Positions 10,564 through 19,477 are shown, counted from the first letter of the stretch. The stretch: 41,897 bases of DNA from Curtobacterium sp. MMLR14_010 (GCF_001865015.1 NZ_MJGV01000046.1:637160-679056), one strand, 5' to 3'. Numbers and translations: made by a program. The notes: generated from the letters alone by a model not told the origin.

Positions 10564-10569
10564 ATCGTA
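10564..10569 (-). promoter_or_regulatory. -10 box of the HIT-phoH-ybeY-corC-era operon
   Basis: TACGAT is 6 nt before the HIT ATG and lies in the 65-nt gap after rsmE. It separates this operon from hrcA-dnaJ-rsmE. Confidence 0.55.
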
Positions 10570-10622
10570 GGACGCCCGACCGACGCCGGGCCGTCCCGGT
10601 GCGACGGTGCTGCGCGAGGCGG

Positions 10623-11360
10623 TCACCACCGGCCGAGACGCGCCTGCAGGACCGCCAGTGCCGCGGGACCAGCGGTGGACGTCCGCAGCACGGTGTCGCC
10701 GAGCCGGACCCGCACCGCACCGGCGGCCTCGAGGCGGTCGAGCTCGGAGCCGTCGATGCCGCCCTCGGGCCCGACGACCAGGGCGATCTCGGTGGCGTCG
10801 GCCGGGGGCTCCCACGTGGCGAGCCGCTCGGTCGCGGTGGGGTCGAGCAGCACGAGCACGACGCCGTCCGACGACGCTGCCGCGAGCTGCGCGGTCGTCA
10901 TCGGCAGGTCCACCGCGGGCACGCGCGACCGGATCGCCTGCTTGGCGGCCTCGTGCGCGATGGCGGCCCACCGGGCTCGGCCCTTCTCGACCTTGGCGCC
11001 GTCCCACCGGGAGACGCTGCGTGCGGCCGACCACGGGACCACGCGGTCGACGCCGATCTCGGTCGCGGCCTGCACCGCCATCTCGTCACGTCCGCCCTTC
11101 GCGAGGGCCTGGACGAGGGTCAGCGACGGGGACGGGGGTTCCTCGACCACCACGGACGCCACGCGCAGCACGAGGGCGTCCCGACCGAGCGACTCGACCG
11201 GTCCGAGCACGACGGTGCCCCGACCGTCACTGAGGCGGAGCGTCTCCCCGACCCGCACCCGCGACACCGTGACCGCGTGACGGCCCTCGGCGCCGTCGAG
11301 CGCGACGGAGCCCCCGACGGTCACGCCGTCGAGGGACTCCACCAGGTAGAGCGACGCCAT
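10623..11360 (-). CDS. rsmE: 16S rRNA (uracil1498-N3)-methyltransferase
   Basis: The 245-residue SPOUT-class enzyme methylates U1498 of 16S rRNA using SAM. It has an N-terminal PUA-like part and the knot region GPEGG (197-201) followed by LGDTVLRTSTA (220-230). The family usually reads LRxETA at the last motif; here Ser replaces Glu. The ATG overlaps the dnaJ stop by one base (TGATG), placing it in the hrcA-dnaJ operon. Confidence 0.95.
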   Translation of the reverse strand: MASLYLVESLDGVTVGGSVALDGAEGRHAVTVSRVRVGETLRLSDGRGTVVLGPVESLGRDALVLRVASVVVEEPPSPSLTLVQALAKGGRDEMAVQAATEIGVDRVVPWSAARSVSRWDGAKVEKGRARWAAIAHEAAKQAIRSRVPAVDLPMTTAQLAAASSDGVVLVLLDPTATERLATWEPPADATEIALVVGPEGGIDGSELDRLEAAGAVRVRLGDTVLRTSTAGPAALAVLQARLGRW

Positions 11361-12472
11361 CAGAAGTTGAAGAAGCGGTCGCGCAGCTTGCCGAACATGC
11401 CCTGCTGGAACCGTGCGAGCTGCGGCGCCGCGGACTTGTGCGACTTCGCGAGCTGCTCGACGAGCTGGCGCTCCTTGTGCGAGAGCTTGGTCGGGGTCAC
11501 GACCTGCACACCGACCCGGAGGTCGCCGCGCCCGCTGCCACGGAGCTTCGTGATGCCGCGGTCCTTGATGACGAGGACGTCGGCGCTCTGCACGCCGGGC
11601 CGGACCTCGAGCTCGACGGGGCCGTCGAGCCCGTCGATCGTCGTCGTGGTGCCGAGGATCGCGTCGGTCATCGGGACCTCGAGGGTGGCGAGCAGGTCGT
11701 CGCCGTCGCGGCTGAAGACGTCGTGGTGGTGGACCCGGACCTCGAGGAACAGGTCGCCGGACGGGCCGCCGGCCGGGCCGACCTCGCCCTGACCGGGCAT
11801 CTGGAGGCGCAGACCGGAGTCAACGCCGGCGGGGATGTCGACCGGGATGGTGCGACGGGCGCGGACGCGACCCTGGCCCTGGCACGTCGGGCAGGGGTTC
11901 GGGATGACGGTGCCGTGGCCGCGGCAGGTGCCGCACGGCGCGCTCGTCACGACGTTGCCGAGGAGCGACCGGACCTGGCGCTGGATGGAGCCGGAGCCGC
12001 CGCAGATGTCACACGTGCGCGGGCTGGTGCCCGGCGCGCAGCACGAGCCGCCGCAGGTCTCGCAGACCACCGCGGTGTCGACCTCGACGTCCTTGTGCGT
12101 GCCGAAGACGACCTCGTCGAGGTCGACGTCGATGCGCAGCAGGGCGTCCTGCCCACGCTCGGCACGGCTGCGGGGACCGCTGCCACGGCCGCCGCCGGCA
12201 CCACCGCCGAAGAAGGCGTCGAAGATGTCGCTGAAGCCCGCTGCACCACCGCCGCCGAAGGGGCTGTCAGCGGGGCCGGCGTCGTAGCGGCGCCGCTGCT
12301 CGGGGTCGCTCAGCACGTCGTACGCGTGCGTGACGTCCTTGAAGCGTTCGGCGGCGTCAGGGCTCGGGTTCACGTCCGGGTGGAGTTCCCGCGCGAGTCG
12401 GCGGTACGCCTTCTTGATGTCGGTGTCGGCCGCGTCGCGCGGGACACCGAGGACGTCGTAGTGGTCTGCCAC
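11360..12472 (-). CDS. dnaJ: Chaperone protein DnaJ
   Basis: The 370-residue Hsp40 co-chaperone stimulates DnaK. The J domain carries HPD at 31-33. A Gly/Phe-rich linker spans about 66-100, and the zinc region has four repeats starting at C137, C154, C180 and C194. The first repeat reads CETCGGSC, so the usual final Gly is Cys144, followed by another Cys; the other three fit CxxCxGxG. It sits 45 nt after hrcA, an order typical of the HrcA-controlled second DnaJ of actinobacteria. Confidence 0.96.
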   Translation of the reverse strand: MADHYDVLGVPRDAADTDIKKAYRRLARELHPDVNPSPDAAERFKDVTHAYDVLSDPEQRRRYDAGPADSPFGGGGAAGFSDIFDAFFGGGAGGGRGSGPRSRAERGQDALLRIDVDLDEVVFGTHKDVEVDTAVVCETCGGSCCAPGTSPRTCDICGGSGSIQRQVRSLLGNVVTSAPCGTCRGHGTVIPNPCPTCQGQGRVRARRTIPVDIPAGVDSGLRLQMPGQGEVGPAGGPSGDLFLEVRVHHHDVFSRDGDDLLATLEVPMTDAILGTTTTIDGLDGPVELEVRPGVQSADVLVIKDRGITKLRGSGRGDLRVGVQVVTPTKLSHKERQLVEQLAKSHKSAAPQLARFQQGMFGKLRDRFFNF

Positions 12473-12517
12473 GTATCCCTCAGTTGTGTTCGTCGGTGGG
12501 TCGGATGATGGGGGTCG

Positions 12518-13540
12518 TCAATTCTCGCCGAGGAGCCTGGAGAGGTACCGGGCGACCGCCCGGACCGCTGCCATGTTCGAGCCGTAGTCCATGCGCGTCG
12601 GGCCGAGCACGCCCAGCCGGGCGACCTCGCCGCCGGCGGCGACGTACCCGCCGGCCACGATGCTCGTGGCGTCGAGGCCGTACTCCGCGTTCTCGACGCC
12701 GATGCGCGCCGTCACGGAGACGTCGTCCAGCTGCATCTCCCCGAACAACCGGAGCAGGGTCACCTGTTCCTCGATGGCCTCCAGCACGGGGAAGAGCCCG
12801 CCGGAGAAGTCCTGCTCGCTCTTGGCGAGGTTGGCGGCACCGGCCATCAGCAGGCGGTCCTGCCGGTTGGCGGCGACCTGCTCGATGAGCGTCGCGACGA
12901 CCACGCCCGCCAGGGTCTGCGAGTCGGGGCGGATCTGCGCGGGGATCGCCCGGAGCGCCGTGGGGACGTCCTGCAGCGGCAGCCCGACGGTCGCGCCGTT
13001 GAGGACCGAGCGGAGTTCGACCAGCGCGGACTCGTCGAGGTGGACGTCGGTCTCCACCACGCGCTGCTCGACCCGGGCGGTGTCGGTGATGAGCACGACC
13101 ATCAGGCGGGTGTCGCCGAGGCGGACCAGTTCGACGTGCTGCAGCCGGGCGCGCACCATCGACGGGTACTGCACCAGGGCGACCTGGTTCGTCAGCTGGC
13201 TGAGCAGCCGGACGGTGCGTCTGAGGACGTCGTCGAGGTCGTTCGACGCACCGAGGAAGGTCTCGATGGCGTGCCGCTGGGCGCTCGAGAGCGGTCTTGC
13301 GGCGGCGAGGTGGTCGACGAAGACGCGGTAGCCCTTGTCCGTCGGCACCCGGCCGGACGAGGTGTGCGGGGCGATGATGAGCTGCTCGTCCTCGAGCAGG
13401 GCCATGTCGTTGCGGATCGTCGCGGCGCTGACCCCGAAGGCGTGGCGGTCGACGATGGACTTCGACCCGACGGGCTCGCGGGACGACACGTAGTCGCGCA
13501 CGATGGCCTTGAGGACCTCGAGGGAACGTTCACTGACCAC
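12518..13540 (-). CDS. hrcA: Heat-inducible transcription repressor HrcA
   Basis: The 340-residue repressor of class I heat-shock genes binds CIRCE elements. The N-terminal winged helix (about 1-75) includes SREPVGSKSIVDRHAFGVSAATIRNDMALLE in shortened form across residues 19-50. A GAF-like and inserted dimerisation region follows, and the C-terminus GVLGPTRMDYGSNMAAVRAVARYL is characteristic. The GTG at 13540 is chosen because AAGGGG lies 5 nt upstream. The perfectly spaced CIRCE in front implies autoregulation. Confidence 0.97.
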   Translation of the reverse strand: MVSERSLEVLKAIVRDYVSSREPVGSKSIVDRHAFGVSAATIRNDMALLEDEQLIIAPHTSSGRVPTDKGYRVFVDHLAAARPLSSAQRHAIETFLGASNDLDDVLRRTVRLLSQLTNQVALVQYPSMVRARLQHVELVRLGDTRLMVVLITDTARVEQRVVETDVHLDESALVELRSVLNGATVGLPLQDVPTALRAIPAQIRPDSQTLAGVVVATLIEQVAANRQDRLLMAGAANLAKSEQDFSGGLFPVLEAIEEQVTLLRLFGEMQLDDVSVTARIGVENAEYGLDATSIVAGGYVAAGGEVARLGVLGPTRMDYGSNMAAVRAVARYLSRLLGEN

Positions 13541-13560
13541 CGGGACCCCTTCCACGCGTG

Positions 13561-13587
13561 CTGGCACTCGGACGTGTCGAGTGCTGA
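13561..13587 (-). promoter_or_regulatory. CIRCE operator upstream of hrcA
   Basis: On the minus strand TCAGCACTC, nine bases, GAGTGCCAG. This is the 9-N9-9 CIRCE layout (consensus TTAGCACTC-N9-GAGTGCTAA) with three deviations at the outer ends and intact core GCACTC/GAGTGC. It abuts the -10 box TAGGAT and covers the expected transcription start. Confidence 0.93.
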
Positions 13588-13592
13588 TCCTA
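13587..13592 (-). promoter_or_regulatory. -10 box of hrcA-dnaJ-rsmE
   Basis: TAGGAT overlaps the first base of CIRCE. Transcription would start about 13580, leaving a 40-nt leader to the GTG. No convincing -35 is seen. Confidence 0.6.
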
Positions 13593-13636
13593 CGCCTGCA
13601 CACCGACACGCTCGGACTTCTCCGGGGGCCGGTCGC

Positions 13637-13642
13637 TACGCT
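13637..13642 (+). promoter_or_regulatory. -10 box of the DUF4870 gene
   Basis: TACGCT followed by GCCGCC and ATG implies a leaderless transcript. It is divergent from hrcA and about 50 bp from CIRCE. Confidence 0.5.
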
Positions 13643-13648
13643 GCCGCC

Positions 13649-14107
13649 ATGAGCTACGGACACGAGCAGGACGGCTCCGCAGGCCCCGGACAGCCCCGCC
13701 CCGGCGACTACGCCCACCAGCCCCACCCGCAGGGCTTCGGGCAGCAGCCCGGCGGCCCGCAGTACCAGCCGCCGCAGCCGCTCACGCCCGAGGACCAGCG
13801 CCTCTGGGCGACGCTCACCCACGTCGGCGGCATCCTGTTCACCGTCGTCGTGCCCCTCGTCGCCTACCTGGTGCTGCGCGACCGCGGCGGCTTCGTCCGC
13901 GAGCACACGCGCCAGGCGTTGAACTTCCACATCACCGCCACGATCGCGAGCGCGGTCGCGACGGCGACGACGGTGCTGCTCGTCGGCTTCGTGCTGCTGC
14001 CGATCATCGGCGTGCTCGTCGTCGTCTTCGGCATCCTGGCCGCGATCGCCGCCAACCAGGGGCGCTTCTACCGCTACCCGCTGACGATCGAGTTCGTGAA
14101 GGCCTAG
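13649..14107 (+). CDS. DUF4870 domain-containing membrane protein
   Basis: A 152-residue small membrane protein. The first 45 residues are Gly/Pro/Gln-rich and probably disordered. The DUF4870 core follows: LWATLTHVGG, a first hydrophobic helix, FVREHTRQALNFHI, then two further helices and a short IANQGRFYRYP end. Function unknown in the family. Its TAG stop shares the sequence CTAG with the stop of the convergent hemW. Confidence 0.88.
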   Translation: MSYGHEQDGSAGPGQPRPGDYAHQPHPQGFGQQPGGPQYQPPQPLTPEDQRLWATLTHVGGILFTVVVPLVAYLVLRDRGGFVREHTRQALNFHITATIASAVATATTVLLVGFVLLPIIGVLVVVFGILAAIAANQGRFYRYPLTIEFVKA

Positions 14108-15336
14108 TCGAGCAGCTCGCGCACCACCGCGTCCGCGAGCAGCCGGCCCTGCAGCGTCAGGTCGAGGCGACCAGGCGTACCGGGACGGGCCAGGGCACTG
14201 CGGCCGTCCACGAGACCACGTGCGATGAGCCCGGCGACCCGGCCACGGGCCTCCTGGCGGAGTTCCTGGGTCGTGAGCTCCCCACGGACGCGCGCGGCGA
14301 GCAGCACGCGCTCGACGTAGCGGGTCTCGTCGTCGAGCGTCTCGCGTCCGGCGGCCGGGGACACGTCCTGCAGGACGCGGCCCGCGTACGCAGCCGGGTG
14401 CTTGACGTTCCACCAGCGGGTGCCGGCGACGCTCGAGTGCGCGCCGGGGCCGACGCCCCACCAGTCGTGGCCCTTCCAGTAGGACAGGTTGTGCCGGCTG
14501 ACGTGCTCGTCGCCGCGGGCCCAGTTCGAGACCTCGTACCAGCGGTAGCCGGCGTCGCCGAGCACCTGGTCCGCGAGCTCGTACATGTCGGCGGCGAGGT
14601 CGTCGTCCGGGGCGGGCAGCTCGCCGCGGGACACCGCGCGGCCCATGGCGGTGCCGTCCTCGACGATGAGCGAGTACGCGGACACGTGGTCGGGCTCGCA
14701 CGCCAGCGCGGCGTCGAGCGAGGTGCGCCAGTCGGCGAGGGACTCCCCCGGCGTCGAGTAGATGAGGTCGAGCGAGACGTCGAGGCCGAGCTGCTTCGCG
14801 AGGTCGACGACGATCGGCACGCGCTCCGGGTCGTGGGTGCGGTCGAGCGTGGCGAGCACGTGCGGCACCGCCGACTGCATGCCGAAGCTCATCCGGTTGA
14901 AGCCGCCGGCACGGAGCGTCTCGAGCGAGGACGCGTCGACGGAGTCCGGGTTGGCCTCGGTCGTGACCTCGGCCCCCGGCAGGATGCCCCAGGTGTCGTC
15001 GATCGCGCGGAGGATCATCACGAGGTCGCTCGCCGGCAGCATCGTCGGGGTGCCACCGCCGAAGAACACGGTCGACACCGGACGTCGCGGCACGCCCGAG
15101 CGGTCGAGGACCGACGCCGCCCACTCGATCTCGCGCTCCGCGTGGCCGGCGTAGTCGTCACGACGGACGCCCCGCAGCTCGGACGCCGTGTACGTGTTGA
15201 AGTCGCAGTAGCCGCAGCGCACCCGGCAGAAGGGCACGTGCACGTAGACCCCGAAGGGGACGTCACCCGCGCCGGCCGCCGGCGTGAGCAGCCCGTCGGC
15301 GGGAGCCGGGTCAGCGATCGGGAGAGCACTCGGCAT
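14104..15336 (-). CDS. hemW: Radical SAM heme chaperone HemW
   Basis: The 410-residue protein has the radical-SAM cluster motif CRVRCGYC (Cys37, Cys41, Cys44), FFGGGTPT and a HemN C-terminal domain. HemW binds and transfers heme; it resembles HemN but keeps the HemW-type NTY after the cluster motif. The start at 15336 (MPSALPIAD) is preferred to the ATG three codons upstream because actinobacterial homologues begin MPS-LP and a GAGAAT box lies 7 nt before it. The gene overlaps the convergent DUF4870 gene by 4 nt. Confidence 0.93.
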   Translation of the reverse strand: MPSALPIADPAPADGLLTPAAGAGDVPFGVYVHVPFCRVRCGYCDFNTYTASELRGVRRDDYAGHAEREIEWAASVLDRSGVPRRPVSTVFFGGGTPTMLPASDLVMILRAIDDTWGILPGAEVTTEANPDSVDASSLETLRAGGFNRMSFGMQSAVPHVLATLDRTHDPERVPIVVDLAKQLGLDVSLDLIYSTPGESLADWRTSLDAALACEPDHVSAYSLIVEDGTAMGRAVSRGELPAPDDDLAADMYELADQVLGDAGYRWYEVSNWARGDEHVSRHNLSYWKGHDWWGVGPGAHSSVAGTRWWNVKHPAAYAGRVLQDVSPAAGRETLDDETRYVERVLLAARVRGELTTQELRQEARGRVAGLIARGLVDGRSALARPGTPGRLDLTLQGRLLADAVVRELLD

Positions 15337-15352
15337 GGACTCCATTCTCCGT

Positions 15353-15358
15353 CATGAT
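15353..15358 (+). promoter_or_regulatory. -10 box of the HAD hydrolase gene
   Basis: CATGAT is 6 nt before ATG 15365. It overlaps the likely hemW promoter in the 28-nt divergent gap. Confidence 0.4.
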
Positions 15359-15364
15359 GGAGCC

Positions 15365-16063
15365 ATGGAGCACCACCCGGTCCCGACCACAGTGCTGTGG
15401 GACATCGACGGCACCCTCGTCCGGAACGCCACCTCGCCCGGCAACCTGTACCACCTGGCGCTCGAGCGCGCGACGGGCCGTGACCTCCCCCTGCTCGTCG
15501 GCCACCAGCACGGGCGCACCGACGCCGGCATCATCGCCGAGCACGTCCGCGCCCACGACCTCGGCGTCGACGTCATCCCGACCGTGACGGCGCACCTCCG
15601 CGACCTGTCCGAGGAACGGCACCGTGCCGGCGAACACCGCACCGCCGCACCCGGTGCCCTCGCCCTGGTCACGCGCTTCGCGGCGATCGGCTGGCGGAAC
15701 GGCCTGCTCACCGGCAACTCCGCCTACCGCGCCCGCGTCAAGCTCGCCGGTGCCGGGTTCGCCGTGGACGCCTTCGACTGGGACCACTCGTACTTCGGGG
15801 ACGAGGAAGTGGAACGCGCCGGGGTCACCGCCCTCGCCGCGGAGGACCTCGCCGGCACGCGCGCGGTCATCGTCGGCGACACCCCGCGGGACGGCGAAGC
15901 GGCCGACGCCGTGGGCATCCCGTTCCTCGCGGTCGCGACGGGCGTCTACGACGTCGAGGCACTCCGCCACACGAACGCGGTGGCGATCGCCCGGGACTGC
16001 GTCGTCGACGCAGCACTCATCGAGGACGCCATCGCCGCCCTGCCCCCGCTGCGCCACGAGTGA
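15365..16063 (+). CDS. HAD superfamily hydrolase
   Basis: The 232-residue cytoplasmic phosphatase-type protein is haloacid dehalogenase-like. Motif I is WDIDGTL with nucleophile D13 and acid/base D15. A helical cap follows (about 25-100). Motif II is LLTGNS, and motif III/IV is IVGDTPRDGEAADAVGIP. It is similar to phosphoglycolate-phosphatase-like members, but the substrate cannot be assigned. Confidence 0.9.
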   Translation: MEHHPVPTTVLWDIDGTLVRNATSPGNLYHLALERATGRDLPLLVGHQHGRTDAGIIAEHVRAHDLGVDVIPTVTAHLRDLSEERHRAGEHRTAAPGALALVTRFAAIGWRNGLLTGNSAYRARVKLAGAGFAVDAFDWDHSYFGDEEVERAGVTALAAEDLAGTRAVIVGDTPRDGEAADAVGIPFLAVATGVYDVEALRHTNAVAIARDCVVDAALIEDAIAALPPLRHE

Positions 16064-16103
16064 CGCGCGCGTCCGACCCGACCTGGCAGCCGACGGCCGA
16101 GGG

Positions 16104-16751
16104 TCAGTCCCCGCGCAGCGCCGCCAGGTACTTCTCGGCCATCACCCGCTGCTGTCGGCGGAGCAGTGGTGCCACGAAGCGCCACTTCGCACTGGCCGGC
16201 TGCGAGAACTGGCGGACCTGCAGCCACACCGAGCCGTCCGCGGTGCGCTCCACGACGAAGGACTCCTCGCCCGAGAGCGGGTGGCCTTCGAGCGTGCCGT
16301 ACGCGAAGCCCTTGCGGTCGGGCTCGTCGATGATCGACACGACCCGCACGGGCGCCTGCACCGACCGACCGAACGCGTGCATCGTCAGCACGGCCGTCGT
16401 GCCGGCGGTCACGAGCGGGGTGCCGTCCGGCGCGAAGTGCTCGACCCGCGGCGTCCCGATGGAGGCCGGCGCGATCGGCACGCCCTGCTCGTCGAACGTC
16501 ACGGGGTTGTAGCGGACGTCGTCGTCGTCGGGCGCGTCGTCCACCCGGACTCCCATGCCGCTGCGCTCCTGGATCTGCCAGGTCAGGGCCTGGGTCACCG
16601 CGGTGTCGAACCGCTGGTCGCCGTGCCCGATGCGGGCCCGGGACTCAGCCGGGGTGAAGCCCTCCGGCGGGTAGGTCATGAGGTCCGGCGCCTGTGTCGC
16701 ACCGACCGCTCCGTAGGTCAGGGCGGTCAGGTACCCTCCGCGGCTGCTCAT
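16104..16751 (-). CDS. DUF1990 family protein
   Basis: A 215-residue soluble protein. The block KGFAYGTLEGHPLSGEESFVV (about residues 148-168) and the following LQVRQFSQPA stretch match the DUF1990 family, whose role is unknown. An early TYGAVGAT stretch and the basic end RRQQRVMAEKYLAAL are also typical. The ATG at 16751 has TACGAT 6 nt upstream. Confidence 0.85.
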   Translation of the reverse strand: MSSRGGYLTALTYGAVGATQAPDLMTYPPEGFTPAESRARIGHGDQRFDTAVTQALTWQIQERSGMGVRVDDAPDDDDVRYNPVTFDEQGVPIAPASIGTPRVEHFAPDGTPLVTAGTTAVLTMHAFGRSVQAPVRVVSIIDEPDRKGFAYGTLEGHPLSGEESFVVERTADGSVWLQVRQFSQPASAKWRFVAPLLRRQQRVMAEKYLAALRGD

Positions 16752-16757
16752 CCAGCC

Positions 16758-16763
16758 ATCGTA
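16758..16763 (-). promoter_or_regulatory. -10 box of the DUF1990 gene
   Basis: TACGAT, GGCTGG, ATG: the leaderless arrangement. The 132-nt gap to the divergent gene at 16884 holds both promoters and nothing else recognisable. Confidence 0.55.
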
Positions 16764-16870
16764 CTGGGCCTGGCCGACGGACCGGACCGCGCGGGGTCAC
16801 GTGGGGAGACCGGCGTGCGGTTCCGGACAGGCACCCCGAACTGGAGGCTGCAAGTCGTTGCGTATGCATC

Positions 16871-16876
16871 TACCGT
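16871..16876 (+). promoter_or_regulatory. -10 box of the small membrane protein gene
   Basis: TACCGT followed by seven bases and a GTG start at 16884. Confidence 0.5.
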
Positions 16877-16883
16877 TGGGCAG

Positions 16884-17369
16884 GTGCCCCGCTCCAGTGC
16901 CCTCCCCCGTCGATCCGTCGACCGACGCACCCGACTCGTCGCCACGGCGACGCTCGTGTGCTTCGGCGTGGCCGCTGCCGCCCGGGTGCTGGTCGACACG
17001 TCGACCGCGGGCTTCGACGCGCCGGCCCGGTACGCCACGGTGCCGCCGAGCGGGTGGACGGCCTTCGACACGGTGAACGTCGTCGCCGTGGCCGGTGCCA
17101 GCCTGGCCGGTGCCGCCGTGCTGCTCTTCGGCGCGACGCTCGTGTCCGCCGTGCTCCACCACCGCGGCCGACGCCTGCCGCTCGTCATCGGGGCCGTCAC
17201 GCTCGCGATGGCGCTCGGGGCCGTGCTCGCGGGGGCGGTCGCGAGCGGCCGGACCGACTTCACCGCCGTGACGGAACTCGAGCTGCTGCGGACCGCACTG
17301 GCAGGACTGGCCGTGGCGAGCCTCCCGGCCATCGTCCTGGGCGCGGTCCGCGCGCGCGGCCGCGCCTGA
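16884..17369 (+). CDS. Small four-helix membrane protein, unknown function
   Basis: A 161-residue protein that I do not recognise. A basic N-terminus (RRSVDRRTR) precedes a helix at about 19-37. A short outside segment with Pro/Thr/Ser follows, then helices near 62-88, 98-120 and 135-156, and a basic end. The GTG start is supported by the TACCGT box. The stop lies 3 nt before the stop of the convergent lepA, with no room for a terminator. Confidence 0.7.
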   Translation: MPRSSALPRRSVDRRTRLVATATLVCFGVAAAARVLVDTSTAGFDAPARYATVPPSGWTAFDTVNVVAVAGASLAGAAVLLFGATLVSAVLHHRGRRLPLVIGAVTLAMALGAVLAGAVASGRTDFTAVTELELLRTALAGLAVASLPAIVLGAVRARGRA

Positions 17370-17372
17370 GCC

Positions 17373-19220
17373 CTACTTCTTCTTCTCTTCGACGTCGCCG
17401 GAGAGCGCCGCGATGAAGGCCTCTTGCGGGACCTCGACCCGGCCGATCGTCTTCATGCGCTTCTTGCCCTCCTTCTGCTTCTCGAGGAGCTTGCGCTTGC
17501 GGGTGATGTCACCGCCGTAGCACTTCGCGAGGACGTCCTTGCGCATCGCGCGGATGCTCTCGCGGGCGATGATCCGGGCGCCGATGGCGGCCTGGATCGG
17601 GACCTCGAACTGCTGCCGTGGGATGAGCTTGCGGAGCCGCTCGGTCATCAGCGTGCCGTACGCGTACGCCTTGTCGCGGTGCACGATCGCGCTGAACGCG
17701 TCGACCTGGTCGCCCTGCAGCAGGATGTCGACCTTGACGAGGTCGGCGGCCTGGTCGCCGACGGGCTCGTAGTCGAGGCTGGCGTAGCCCTGCGTCTTGC
17801 TCTTCAGCTGGTCGAAGAAGTCGAAGACGATCTCGCCGAGGGGCATCTGGTAGCGGATCTCGACGCGGTCCTCGCCGAGGTACTCCATGCCGAGCAGGGA
17901 GCCGCGGCGCTGCTGGCACAGCTCCATGATCGCGCCGACGTAGTCCTTGGGCGCCAGGATCGCGGCGCGGACCATCGGCTCGCGGACCTCGACGATGCGG
18001 CCGGTCGGGAACTCGGAGGGGTTCGTGACCTCGGTGACGGTGTTGTCCTCGTTCGTGACCTCGTAGATCACGCTCGGGGCGGTGGTGATGAGGTCGAGGT
18101 TGAACTCGCGGGACAGGCGCTCGGTGATGATCTCGAGGTGCAGCAGGCCGAGGAAGCCGCAGCGGAACCCGAAGCCGAGCGCGACGGAGGTCTCCGGCTC
18201 GTAGACGAGCGCGGCGTCGGAGAGCTTGAGCTTGTCGAGCGCTTCGCGGAGGTCCGGGTAGTCCGAGCCGTCGATCGGGTACAGGCCCGAGAACACCATC
18301 GGCTTCGGGTCCGTGTAGCCGGGCAGGGCCTCGGTCGCCGGACGCTGGGCACTCGTGACGGTGTCGCCGACCTTCGACAGGCGGACGTCCTTGACGCCGG
18401 TGATGAGGTAGCCGACCTCGCCGACGGACAGGCCCTTCGTGGGGATCGGCTCCGGGCTCGACACCCCGATCTCGAGGATCTCGTGCGTCGACTTGGTCGA
18501 CATCATCTGGACCTTCTCGCGCGGAGCGATCGAGCCGTCGATCATGCGGATGTACGTCACGACGCCGCGGTAGCTGTCGTAGACCGAGTCGAAGATCATC
18601 GCGCGGGGCGCGGCGTCGACCGTGCCCACGGGAGCGGGGACCGTCCGGACGACGAGGTCGAGGAGCTCGGGCACGCCGACGCCGGTCTTGCCCGAGACGC
18701 GGAGGACGTCCTCGGGCTTGCCGCCGATGAGCTGCGCGAGCTCGGCGGCGTACTTGTCGGGGTCGGCGGCGGGCAGGTCGATCTTGTTGAGGACCGGGAT
18801 GATCTGCAGGTCGTTCTCGAGCGCCAGGTAGAGGTTCGCGAGCGTCTGGGCCTCGATGCCCTGGGCGGCGTCGACGAGCAGGATGGCGCCCTCGCACGCG
18901 GCGAGCGAACGGGAGACCTCGTACGAGAAGTCGACGTGCCCGGGCGTGTCGATCATGTTCAGCGCGTAGGTCTCACCGTCGAGCTCCCACGGCATGCGGA
19001 CGGCCTGTGACTTGATCGTGATGCCGCGCTCGCGCTCGATGTCCATGCGGTCGAGGTACTGCGCGCGCATGGCCCGGTCCTCGACGATGCCGGTGATCGA
19101 CAGCATGCGGTCGGCCAGCGTGGACTTGCCGTGGTCGATGTGCGCGATGATGCAGAAGTTGCGGATCGCGCCGGCCGGAGTCGCGGCGGGCTCGAGCGGA
19201 GCGGATGCTTGTGGGCTCAC
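17373..19220 (-). CDS. lepA: Elongation factor 4 (LepA)
   Basis: The 615-residue ribosome-associated GTPase is implicated in back-translocation and 30S biogenesis. G1 AHIDHGKS is at 26-33, then [16 protein letters not shown] and [13 protein letters not shown]-like domains II, III and V follow, and the LepA-specific C-terminus ends in a Lys-rich tail ([16 protein letters not shown]). The GTG start at 19220 has GAGGA 3-4 nt upstream. A GACAAT box (19256-19251) may be its -10. Confidence 0.97.
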   Translation of the reverse strand: MSPQASAPLEPAATPAGAIRNFCIIAHIDHGKSTLADRMLSITGIVEDRAMRAQYLDRMDIERERGITIKSQAVRMPWELDGETYALNMIDTPGHVDFSYEVSRSLAACEGAILLVDAAQGIEAQTLANLYLALENDLQIIPVLNKIDLPAADPDKYAAELAQLIGGKPEDVLRVSGKTGVGVPELLDLVVRTVPAPVGTVDAAPRAMIFDSVYDSYRGVVTYIRMIDGSIAPREKVQMMSTKSTHEILEIGVSSPEPIPTKGLSVGEVGYLITGVKDVRLSKVGDTVTSAQRPATEALPGYTDPKPMVFSGLYPIDGSDYPDLREALDKLKLSDAALVYEPETSVALGFGFRCGFLGLLHLEIITERLSREFNLDLITTAPSVIYEVTNEDNTVTEVTNPSEFPTGRIVEVREPMVRAAILAPKDYVGAIMELCQQRRGSLLGMEYLGEDRVEIRYQMPLGEIVFDFFDQLKSKTQGYASLDYEPVGDQAADLVKVDILLQGDQVDAFSAIVHRDKAYAYGTLMTERLRKLIPRQQFEVPIQAAIGARIIARESIRAMRKDVLAKCYGGDITRKRKLLEKQKEGKKRMKTIGRVEVPQEAFIAALSGDVEEKKK

Positions 19221-19261
19221 GGTTCCTCAGGTGGGTCGGACGGTCAGGTGATTGTCCCACG

Positions 19262-19380
19262 GTTGCGTGCGGGCAGCGCGCGCTGCCGCGCGCGCTGGCG
19301 GGTGGTGCTGCCGGGTGGCACTGCCGCGCGGCGCTGCCGCGCGCTGCTGCCGCGCGCTGCCGCGCGGCAGTGCCGCGTGG
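19262..19380. repeat. Low-complexity CTGCCGCGCG repeats upstream of lepA
   Basis: About eight degenerate copies of CTGCCGCGCG with 10-14 nt spacing. There is internal dyad symmetry, because GCCGCGCGGC is self-complementary. The stretch lies between the aminotransferase stop and lepA, and frames across it give only Ala/Arg/Cys-rich shadow peptides. Confidence 0.6.
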
Positions 19381-19441
19381 TGCGAGGTTGACCACGCCGT
19401 GCAGCGCTGGACGCCCGCACGGGGCGACCAACCTCGCACCA
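19378..19441. repeat. 13-bp perfect inverted repeat with 38-nt loop
   Basis: TGGTGCGAGGTTG (19378-19390) and CAACCTCGCACCA (19429-19441) are exact reverse complements. They lie downstream of the aminotransferase. The element could be a terminator-like hairpin or a small mobile palindromic element. Confidence 0.65.
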
Positions 19442-19477
19442 GCGGGAGGACCGCGCACGGTGCGAGGCGTGGCGGGA

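Noticed and set aside
12518..15124. 868-codon frame extending hrcA upstream through hemW
   Set aside because: Only the last 340 codons resemble a protein family; the GTG at 13540 with AAGGGG and the upstream CIRCE fix the real start.
19227..19439. Small Ala/Arg/Cys-rich open frames in the lepA-aminotransferase gap
   Set aside because: They are translations of CTGCCGCGCG repeats with no plausible start signal or family.
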